This document shows, one piece after another, positions 9,458 through 16,712 of a stretch of DNA of 37,802 nt; within the stretch, counting starts at the first letter, position 1, and every line of letters starts with the position of its first letter. The DNA is from Thecamonas trahens ATCC 50062. Taxonomy: Eukaryota; Apusozoa; Apusomonadida; Apusomonadidae. The DNA lies in NCBI RefSeq assembly GCF_000142905.1, contig NW_013657674.1, positions 177,924 through 215,725 on the forward strand, read 5' to 3'. Position numbers and translations under genes: made by a program. Under the pieces are notes generated by a model, which was not told where the DNA came from, searched no databases, and was given only the letters and a program-made list of their open reading frames with translations.

Positions 9458-10783
9458 TTACAGCGAGCTCGCGGGAAGAATCTGGTCGCGGACCCACTGC
9501 GAGAGGTCAAAGTTGGGGTCACGACCGGTGAGGAACGGGTGGGCAGCGAGCTCGGCGGCGGTGGCGCGGGCGGTTTGATCGCGGACGAGGCAGCGGGCGA
9601 CAAAGTCGCGAAAGGGTCCCGGCGTCGACGACGGCGGCAGCCACGAGTCAAGCGGCGGGTCTGACTCGCACACGAGGTTCATGTGGTCCAGCAGCTGCTC
9701 CGGGTTGGTGGCCGGGTACGGGTACTTGCCAATGGCGCATTCGACAAGGATGATGCCGAGCGACCAGATGTCAGCGGCGTAGTTGTAGCCGGCAACGGCG
9801 CGTAGCGTGTCGATGCGCTCCGGCGACATGTAGGTGAGCGTGCCGACAAATGTGTTGCAGTTGGCGAGCGTCGACTCGACCTCCTTGGAAACGCCAAAGT
9901 CGGTGATCTTGACCGTCCCGTCGGACGAGAGGAGGATGTTCTCGGGCTTGAGGTCGCGGTGGACCAGGTGCCGCTCGGCATGGAGATAGTCCAGGCCGTT
10001 GACAATCTGGTGGGCGACGGCTGCTAGCAGCTGCATCTTCACCTCGTTCGTCTCGCCAGCCACCGCTGCCCGGTGGCTCAGCAGCGAGCCGCCGTCCATG
10101 TACTCGAGGACAATCTTGATCATGCCCTCGTCCACAAACGTGCCGTACGACGACACAATGTTGATGCACTCGGCGGTGAGGTATGTTTTGACCTCGGTAA
10201 CAAGCTTAGCCCGCTTGGCCCGCGTCTCCGGCTCCGTCTCTGACGTCGGATCGAGCCGAATGTGCTTGACCGCCATGACCACGCCGGTCGGCTCGTGAAC
10301 CACGCGGGTGACAAAGCCCTGCGCGCCCTCGCCGAGCACGCCGTCGTCCACCAGATCCGCCAGAACAACCTGGACCTTCCCGCCGCCTTTGCCGGCCTCT
10401 CCATCCTTACCGCGCCCGCGCGCCACCGCATCCAGCAGCGATGCCACGGTCGCTTCGGGCGACGTCGCGGACCGCATCGGCTTGGTCCCAGCCAGCGTGG
10501 TCGGCTTGAGCTGCAAATGCCCGCGTGCCCGCCTTGCCTTGAGCCCCATCCGCTTGTGCGCAATCAGCGGCTGTAGCAGCACGTCGGCACCGCCACTCCC
10601 ACCACTCCCACCACAGCTGCCTCCCTCTACGCCGCCGCGCCCCGCACCCGATCCGTCTCCAGCCCCTGCGTCGGTGTCGGACCGCGGCGGCACGACTGGC
10701 CGCTGCCCACCGACCCCCAGCCCCGCGCTGTCTCCCGACGACGACGACGAGCCCGAGTCCGACCCGTATCTCTGCGACGCCAT
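9458..10783 (-). CDS. Dual-specificity MAP kinase kinase (MAP2K/STE7 type), 441 aa
   Basis: Complete protein kinase domain from about residue 145 to 430. The glycine loop is LGEGAQGFV, the ATP-anchoring lysine is Lys173 in MAVKHI, the catalytic Asp277 is in HRDLKPEN and Asp295 is in DFG. GTLTYMSPERI after the activation loop is diagnostic of MAP2Ks, which phosphorylate Thr and Tyr of a MAP kinase. The activation loop has Ser304/Thr305 and Thr311. The spacing T-x5-T resembles the S/T-x5-S/T loops of plant MAP2Ks rather than the S-x3-S/T of animal MEKs. The first ~100 residues are Gly/Ser/Pro-rich and disordered. A basic patch (residues ~100-125, HKRMGLKARRARGHLQLKP) could be a MAPK docking site. 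The ATG at 10783 is used; the frame runs further upstream through unlikely sequence. Confidence 0.93.
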   Translation of the reverse strand: MASQRYGSDSGSSSSSGDSAGLGVGGQRPVVPPRSDTDAGAGDGSGAGRGGVEGGSCGGSGGSGGADVLLQPLIAHKRMGLKARRARGHLQLKPTTLAGTKPMRSATSPEATVASLLDAVARGRGKDGEAGKGGGKVQVVLADLVDDGVLGEGAQGFVTRVVHEPTGVVMAVKHIRLDPTSETEPETRAKRAKLVTEVKTYLTAECINIVSSYGTFVDEGMIKIVLEYMDGGSLLSHRAAVAGETNEVKMQLLAAVAHQIVNGLDYLHAERHLVHRDLKPENILLSSDGTVKITDFGVSKEVESTLANCNTFVGTLTYMSPERIDTLRAVAGYNYAADIWSLGIILVECAIGKYPYPATNPEQLLDHMNLVCESDPPLDSWLPPSSTPGPFRDFVARCLVRDQTARATAAELAAHPFLTGRDPNFDLSQWVRDQILPASSL

Positions 10784-11350
10784 ATATCCTATGTAGGTGT
10801 GTTGCCTTAGGGTGAGGTGTGTGGGAAGGGGGTTGCGCGAGCGCCCGAGAAGGGGGGTGGGGTAGGGGGAAGGGGGGGGGGGGGTCGAAGGGGCTTTGCT
10901 CAATTGGGCGTCGATGCGACCAGAGACGAAAGAGGGAGCAGCTGGAGGGGGGGGGGATCATCACATCCAAGGGCATGTGAAGGCGGTATATAACTTGCCG
11001 TGCTTGATGACGTGGGTGGTGATGGAGTGGCTATTGCTGCAGCCACAGCAGCGAAGACCATGGCCCTGTTCCTCATACCCCCTCCCCCCCTCCCCCTCCC
11101 CCCCCACCCCCTCCCCTCTGATGAGAGTTCTCGAGAACGACGCACCTGTGACGGGCGGGTGAGGGAAGCGGTCAGCCGGGTTCGGCGGCGGTGGCCAGCC
11201 GCACCAACACACAGCCTCGAACAGACAGCCTCGAGCCGCCAGCGTTGAGCAAAGAGTCCCCTCTTGACTCTCTCTTCCACCACACCCAACACATCTCGCC
11301 AGAGTGAGGCATAGTCGTGCTGTGCTGCTGCCCTTGCTACCGCCACTACC
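10784..11350. promoter_or_regulatory. Divergent promoter region between the MAP2K and PH-like genes
   Basis: 567 bp with no convincing gene. Two G runs on the plus strand (10872-10884 and 10946-10956) put C runs on the coding strand of the leftward MAP2K. A C-rich tract at 11077-11117 is on the coding strand of the rightward gene. A TATA-like ggtatataac lies at 10985-10994, about midway; which gene it could serve, if either, is unknown. Short in-frame translations here are low complexity. Confidence 0.55.
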
Positions 11351-12519
11351 ATGGACGCCTCTGCCCTCGAGCCGGTCACCTTTGCCTGTAAGGTACGTCG
11401 AACGTCGCTCCCTTCCCTCCCCTCCCCCTCCCCTCCTCCCTACATCCATCCCTCCCTACACTCACCTGTCGCGCGGTGTCGTGCATTGTGCAGCTGGTCA
11501 TCTCCAAGTGGTCGCGGGTCGATGCCGAGCTGACAATCGACAAGAACGGGGTGGACATCCGCCAGATCAAGAGCGGCGAGCGATGGTTCATGCCGTACGA
11601 GCTCATCAAGAACTACGCGTCGTGGGTGGTCAAGGGCTTCCTCGGCCTCACAGGCCGGACTCAGTACGAGTCGACCCAGCGGGTGGTCATGCTCGTCTTC
11701 ACCAAGGCCAACAAGGACAATGCGCACAAGGCCGAACTCGCCATCTCCATCTTTATCCGCCACAAACTCGAGGATCTCAAGCGCGAGAACCAGTACGTCG
11801 AGTCTCTCGAGGCCGGCACGACCTCGGCGCAGGATCCATCCGAGTTTGGCGCCCAGTTTGAACAGACAGCCGATGACGAGACGTTCTCGTCGGCCCAGAC
11901 ACCGCCGCCGGCCGGCGCGCCAGCCCGGCCGGCACGCTCAAGCCGTGCCGGCCGCTCGGCCACCGTCGGCGACATGGCTCCTATCGGCAAGATTGCTCCG
12001 CCGCCGTCGTCTGGCCGCCGCCGCGCCTCGACTCGAAACTTTGATCAGGCCAAGGCCATGTTCATCCCGCCGCCGCGCCCGGCCACAGGCACAACATCGC
12101 CCGAGGCCCAGGCCTCGCTCGAGTCGCAGTTTGCCTCCAACGCCGCCGCCGCTGCCAGCACACCCTCGCTCATCGACATGTTTTCTGCACCTGCCGCCGC
12201 GCCTGCACCTGCCCCTGCACCTGCGCTTGCCACCGCGCAGCCTGTCTCCGATGACGCCTTTTTCGCCGCCTTTGCCTCGTCTCGTGCCACCTCGGGTACC
12301 AGCAGCGGACCGTCCGGCTTTGCTGCCGCGCTTGCCGCTCCACCCGCTTCCATTCCAGCTGCTGCGCCACCTGCCGCAGCTCCAGCTCCAGCTCCGGGCG
12401 TCTTTGACTTTTCGGCGCTCTCGGCTGCCACGCCGGCCATCGCGCCCCCGCAGTCGACCCAGACTCTCAACGCGGCAAGCCAACCACGCAAAACATCAAC
12501 ACCGCTTATTCTCCTTTGA
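11351..12519 (+). CDS. Hypothetical protein: PH-like N-terminal domain plus Ala/Pro-rich tail, join(11351..11392,11494..12519), 355 aa
   Basis: Exon 1 encodes 14 residues (MDASALEPVTFACK). The 101-bp intron begins GTACGT and ends GTGCAG, and phase 0 is kept. Residues ~1-125 alternate short beta-like strands (LVISKWSR, AELTIDKNGVDIRQI, RVVMLVFTKA) and finish in a helix (AELAISIFIRHKLEDLKRE), a pattern compatible with a PH/PTB-like fold; no specific family is recognised. The rest is low complexity, Ala/Pro/Ser-rich, with scattered short motifs (SLIDMF, DDAFFAAF, GVFDFSAL) that look like the linear motifs of endocytic adaptors. That is suggestive only. The protein is likely cytosolic and has no membrane helix. 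Confidence 0.72.
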
Positions 12520-12728
12520 ACCTCGCAGCTGTTGCACCCACCGTGCCCGCCAAGCCGAATTGATGACGATGGCCGTGTCAAGCGGCGGGCGGACGAAAAA
12601 ATCAAACTTTCGCAGACCAGCGCAGCTCCACGCCACTCAACGCTCGCCCAGGCCACCACTCCTCACCACACTGCACTCACCCCCTCTTCGCTCTTTTTCT
12701 CTCTTGCTGTCTATCTCCTGTGCTAGCC

Positions 12729-13581
12729 ATGGAATGGGACCAGGTTCGGCTGTTCGACTCGACCCCATGCCGCACACACGACCCGCTGTTCGACTTTGAC
12801 TGTCCACAGTACGTTGAGCTCACCGGCTCGCCGCAGACAACGGCCTTCTTGTCCGGCGACACGGCGCTCGGCTCGCCATCAACGCCCGATAGCCGCCGTG
12901 GACGGCGCGGCTCGTCAGCCTCGCTACTTTCGCCTTCATTATCGCCCGAGTCGCGGGCGGCGGCCGATGCTGCCCTCGCCGCCGACAACGCCGCCTGGTG
13001 GTCGGCGCCGCGCCCGTTCCACGAGCCGTCGCAGACGGCGGCACTGCGCCGCCGCGCCATGGCCTCATCGGTCTCGCTCAAGCGGGTAGGAGGCGCCGCC
13101 TATTGCGTATTCTTGGAAAACAAGCACTCCACGCCGGACTCCGCTTAAGCGCGCAGCCATCAACACGGCCAGTCCAGCGCCGCAGACGCCGCGCACCAAG
13201 CCGCGCCGCGGTGCTGGTGCAGAGAACAACCCCGGCACACCCATCGCCACACCTGCCGGGAGCCCGTACACTACCCCGCGCCGCAAGACCGGCGCTGGCC
13301 GCTCGCTGCTGCGGACGCCGGCCTCGCGGGTCAAGGCTTCGCGGTCGACAGCCCGCAAGCCGCAGCGACCGACCACCATCGCACTTCTTCGGGCGCGCGC
13401 AGCCAACACCCCGTCGCGCCGGGTCCGCTCCGGCCTCACGCCGCACATCAGCCACACGCATGCCAAGCCGTCTATCCGGTTCAACTCGCTGAGGGCAGCC
13501 GAGGACGACGACGACGACGACGACGACAACGACAATGCCCCTGCCGCCGAGCCCGTTGCCAAGGCGCTCAACTTTGCGTAG
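12729..13581 (+). CDS. Small basic, Thr-Pro-rich protein with an unresolved frame change (spliced model join(12729..13085,13150..13581), 262 aa)
   Basis: The 5' part reads from ATG 12729 in one frame to 13085. The 3' part, rich in TPR/TPRRK/SR motifs and ending with an Asp run and PVAKALNFA, is in another frame open from 13090 to the stop at 13579. A 64-bp GTAGGA...TTAAG intron at 13086-13149 joins the frames in phase 0. Its lower GC and A/T-ending codons support an intron, but both splice sites differ from the GTACGY/(C/T)AG used elsewhere here. The alternative is a one-base indel in the assembly near 13086-13094. The N-terminus contains DPLFDFDCPQYVEL, faintly like the FDAPxFFDF motif of TPX2-type spindle proteins. 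The basic TP-rich C-terminus is likely disordered and may bind microtubules or nucleic acid. The gene overlaps the 3' end of TMEM18 by 14 bp. Confidence 0.55.
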
Positions 13582-14035
13582 CCGCACCGGCGCCGCCAGC
13601 CGCAGCATCTGCCGCGCGAGCCTTTGCGGCCATCTGGGCACGGGCGCGGGCCTTACCAACCTTGAACAGCAGACCAGCCGCTTCGCGGAGGGAGCAGAGC
13701 AGCATAGCCAGGCAGATAAGGAGGAGCGGAGCCGAAACGATGATAGAGAGGAACGCGCCGTTGGCATCAAAGTAGTTCTGCGAGGCAAACGAGGCCCAGT
13801 TGTCGGCTGCCCACTTGTTGATTCGCTCCATGCTGTACACGATGCCGAGTGCGAGGACGTAGATGCTCGCTTGTCCGACTTGCGAGCTGCGCGAGGTGAG
13901 CGCAGCGAGTGCCACCGCCACGTGGCCACCCACCACCGCCAGCAGCCACGGCTCAGACCAGTCCACCGCGTGCACAAAGCCCATGACCATCTCGTACGAG
14001 CTGGCGGTCTGGAACTGTGGTGGCTGGTGCGTCAT
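13568..14035 (-). CDS. TMEM18: TMEM18 family transmembrane protein, 155 aa
   Basis: Recognised from DWSEPWLLAVVGGHV, the helix HVAVALAALTSRSSQVG, YSMERINKWAADNW, and QNYFDANGAFLSIIVSAPLLL, which line up in order with the conserved core of animal TMEM18. Three hydrophobic helices lie at residues ~30-48, 58-75 and 94-118. The C-terminal tail is basic then Ala-rich, as expected for a family reported at the nuclear envelope. Its length is close to that of animal TMEM18. The molecular function is poorly defined in any organism. The last five codons overlap, on the opposite strand, the end of the small basic protein gene. Confidence 0.93.
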   Translation of the reverse strand: MTHQPPQFQTASSYEMVMGFVHAVDWSEPWLLAVVGGHVAVALAALTSRSSQVGQASIYVLALGIVYSMERINKWAADNWASFASQNYFDANGAFLSIIVSAPLLLICLAMLLCSLREAAGLLFKVGKARARAQMAAKARAADAAAGGAGAATQS

Positions 14036-14182
14036 GGTCTCAGGAGGGGGGAGGACGACAAGTGTCGTGAGCGTGGCGGCGACCCTGCCGTCCGCAACAT
14101 CCGTCGCCTACTTTGGCGTCAACCGCATGATCAACTCTCTGCCCGCGCTTCCTGTTTAACCATACGATTGGGCGACGCTCGG

Positions 14183-14973
14183 CTACAAGGCGGCATCGAC
14201 GGCAGTGCTCGTGGTAGTACCCTTGGTGCTGCGGCTTCTGGATTCTGTAGGCTTGGCTGCGGGCGCCTGGCTGCTCGAGTACTGGCCTGAGAGCTCGATT
14301 GAGAGCTCGTGACGGAGATCAAGAGCGGCGCGGGTCTCGACAACGTAGGCGACAAGAAGGAGGATGATGGCTGCCAGCATGAGGCCGACCACCAGTGCCG
14401 TGGCCTCAAACATGCGGAGGCGGAGCGAGGTGTGGGCGAGAACGCCCGAGGAGCATGCCGGGCGGGTGGCGTCGTTGACATTGCACGACGGCCCGGGCAA
14501 ATGGGCGTACGAGTTCCAGCCGCAGCATGCAAACTTGGCCTGGATCTTGTCGCGGACATCCGGCGAGGCCTCCTCCCACCCGTTCTGCATCACCTGCGCA
14601 AGATGCCGCGAGTGCCAGAGCGCGGCGCAGGCGACGGCGGCGACGGCGGCGTAGGCAACAAAGGCGAGGCCTGCTGCCACTACATGGACATGCCACGCCG
14701 TCTCATGCCACACAAGGAGGTAGGTGAGGCAGAGCGCGCCCAGGAAGACCACCAGACCAAAGACGATGAGCGCGCCGGGAATCGGCATGGTGAGCAGGCC
14801 GAGGCCAAACTCGACGTCGCCGTACACCAGCGCCGCGCCGACGAGCACCCCGCCACGCCGGTCACCAGGGCCAGAACCAGCATACCCATCAGAACCCGCT
14901 GCACCCGCTTGGCACGCTCTATATGCAAGCGCAGCTGCCGCTGTGCCGGTGCCTCTTCCCGCCCTCCAGCCAT
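14183..14973 (-). CDS. Tetraspanin with an apparent one-base frame break at 14848-14851
   Basis: From ATG 14973 the first frame gives a basic N-terminus and the start of membrane helix 1 (KRVQRVLMGMLVLALVTGVAG). At the plus-strand CCCC (14848-14851) coding continues in the -1 frame as GVLVGAALVYGDVEFG. One extra G on the coding strand would give a continuous 263-residue protein. Helices 2 and 3 follow. The large loop carries the tetraspanin CCG signature (FACCGWNSY) and two further cysteines. Helix 4 (ATALVVGLMLAAIILLLVAYVV) precedes a Ser/Lys-rich cytoplasmic tail. Tetraspanins organise membrane microdomains. The break could be a sequencing error in a homopolymer, a real mutation, or less likely recoding. 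The gene starts 48 bp after the ALG3 stop on the same strand. Confidence 0.82.
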
Positions 14974-15021
14974 AACCGAGTCGGGTGTTGGGCTTGGAGA
15001 CGCGCTCTGAGGCTGTGCAGT

Positions 15022-16353
15022 TCATTCGAGCTTGCGCCGGGAACCGCAGTCGTCATGGCGGCAGAGCCGCTCGCCCTCGGCAGGCCCGACAAAGAGGCCG
15101 ACGAGAAGGAGGGTGTGGGCGGCAGCGAGGATGCCTGACGAAGCGGTGGTGGCCGGAAAGACATTAAAGGCGTACTCGATGGCGGCGAAAATGGCGAGGC
15201 GGGCCACAAGAGGGAGCGGCGTCGCCCAGAGGAGGAACGGGAGCGTGTGAAAGTACCACGAGTAGAACTGATAGTGGAGCGTCCGCGCAAAGACGACGCC
15301 GATAAAGTTGGAGACAAAGAGCATGCGTACCATGTGGTACGGCGAGAGTGGCGGCGCATCGGCTGGCGGCGCAGTCCGCAGCAGCCGCCACACGCCCGCG
15401 AGCCCGCCGCCCTGCGCGTGGAGCCACCGGGTGAGGATGAAGAGTGCCAGAACACCAGCGTGTCCAGCAAGAAGCACTGCCGCCGTTGTCTTGGAAACAA
15501 AGATGGGCTCTGGGAGGAACTTGAGGTTCACCGTCCACTTGTACTCAAAGACCCGCGAGAGGTCAAAGGCGCGTCCGATGTAGCCCTCGGCATTGGCGGT
15601 GAGGAACGGCCAAGCGAGGCCGACTTGGACCGCTGCCGCCACCGCCAGCCGTGGGATCGTCCACAGCATTCCCACGCGCTTGACCATGATGATGCCGAGC
15701 GCAGGCGCAAAGAGGAGCGCGTTCATCTTGACCGAGACTCCGAGGGAGAACAGCGCCATGACCAAGTAGTCGGAGCCACGGGAGACAAGGACCGCGATCG
15801 AGGCGTAGACAAAGAACATGGCCACTGGGTCGTTGAACAGTCGCAGTGCAAAGATCGAGTGGATCCGGTGTGAGGCCGCAAGGAGAACGAGGACGAGCGG
15901 CGGGAGGATGGCCTCGCCTGCGCCGCGCCGCGGAAAGAGCTTCAGCGCCGGGTGGTCGTGTTTGTGCGCCCGCCCAGCCACACTGTAGATGTACGCCACC
16001 AGACCATACGTCGCCACATGGAGGCCAGCAAAGAAGATCTGGATGGGCAGCAGCGAGGCCACACCGTCGGTCCCATCGGCCACCGAGCAAAGCGCCGTGT
16101 ACGCCCACACATACCCCGCGGGGTACGGGCACGGCCCGGTATCACCACGCAGCGCCAGATAGTTACGCTCGCCACCAGAAACCAACGCAACCTGCTGACA
16201 GTATGTAGTGTAGTCGATCTCCGTGTACGGGACCTTGGCCACCACCACCGCGTTGAGCACAACCTCAGCGAGCCCCACCACCACCGCCACCACCAACCAC
16301 CACCGAGGCGAGAACGCAACCTCAGTCAGTCGCTCCCACACCAACCTCAGCAT
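15022..16353 (-). CDS. ALG3: Dol-P-Man:Man5GlcNAc2-PP-dolichol alpha-1,3-mannosyltransferase, 443 aa
   Basis: GT58 family enzyme of the ER membrane that adds the first lumenal mannose to the dolichol-linked N-glycan precursor. Diagnostic stretches are EIDYTTYCQQV (family EIDWxAYMQEV), GDTGPCPYPAGYVW (GDTGPLVYPAGFVY), SIFALRLFNDPVAM, LGVSVKMNALLFAP, and near the C-terminus TLHYQFYSWYFHTLPFLLW. About ten hydrophobic helices are spread along the chain. The length is normal. The C-terminus lacks an obvious KKxx ER signal and ends GSRRKLE. ATG 16353 is preceded on its coding strand by a C-rich run. With PIGW in the same window this indicates both N-glycosylation and GPI-anchor synthesis. Confidence 0.95.
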   Translation of the reverse strand: MLRLVWERLTEVAFSPRWWLVVAVVVGLAEVVLNAVVVAKVPYTEIDYTTYCQQVALVSGGERNYLALRGDTGPCPYPAGYVWAYTALCSVADGTDGVASLLPIQIFFAGLHVATYGLVAYIYSVAGRAHKHDHPALKLFPRRGAGEAILPPLVLVLLAASHRIHSIFALRLFNDPVAMFFVYASIAVLVSRGSDYLVMALFSLGVSVKMNALLFAPALGIIMVKRVGMLWTIPRLAVAAAVQVGLAWPFLTANAEGYIGRAFDLSRVFEYKWTVNLKFLPEPIFVSKTTAAVLLAGHAGVLALFILTRWLHAQGGGLAGVWRLLRTAPPADAPPLSPYHMVRMLFVSNFIGVVFARTLHYQFYSWYFHTLPFLLWATPLPLVARLAIFAAIEYAFNVFPATTASSGILAAAHTLLLVGLFVGPAEGERLCRHDDCGSRRKLE

Positions 16354-16365
16354 GATACAGGAAAG

Positions 16366-16433
16366 GGAGGGTGGGGGGGGGGGGGGGGGAGGGGGGGGGG
16401 GAGGGGGAGGGAGGGAGGGAGGGTGTACGTCGG
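16366..16433 (+). repeat. G-rich homopolymeric tract
   Basis: Runs of 8-16 G interrupted by A, grading into GGGA repeats. It is complementary in sense to the C run at 16595-16615, so the two could pair across the gap. Confidence 0.9.
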
Positions 16434-16450
16434 TTGGTCTCGTTTGGTCG

Positions 16451-16550
16451 NNNNNNNNNNNNNNNNNNNNNNNNNNNNNNNNNNNNNNNNNNNNNNNNNN
16501 NNNNNNNNNNNNNNNNNNNNNNNNNNNNNNNNNNNNNNNNNNNNNNNNNN
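16451..16550. other. Assembly gap (100 N)
   Basis: Exactly 100 N bases, flanked by a G tract and a C tract. The round number suggests a placeholder rather than a measured length. Confidence 0.98.
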
Positions 16551-16712
16551 GAGGGGAGGTAGAGTAGAGTTCAGTGTTCCGGCCTCAGCCCCGTCCCCCC
16601 CCCCCCCCCCCCCCCACACCCACACCCACACACGTCTCACGCCCGCACTACCACACACACACTCTCTCTCTCGCACATCCATACACATACCATACAGACA
16701 TACACAGCCGCA

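Larger units (their letters stand above)
16354..16712. promoter_or_regulatory. Divergent promoter region ALG3 / RasGAP with assembly gap
   Basis: No gene is visible. A G-rich tract (16366-16433) lies next to ALG3 and a ~20-nt C run (16595-16615) next to RasGAP, so each gene has C on its coding strand. The C run is followed by CA-rich sequence. The 100 N between them hide an unknown length. Confidence 0.6.

Noticed and set aside
12809-13124. GTACGT at 12809 as donor of a 316-bp intron ending AACAAG in the TP-rich gene
   Set aside because: Phase would fit, but the removed sequence has strong GC3 coding bias and protein-like content; kept as exon.
13863-14159. Plus-strand frame ending VAYFGVNRMINSLPALPV between TMEM18 and the tetraspanin
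   Set aside because: Looks briefly protein-like, but most of it is antisense to TMEM18, it has no start with leader, and no family is recognised.
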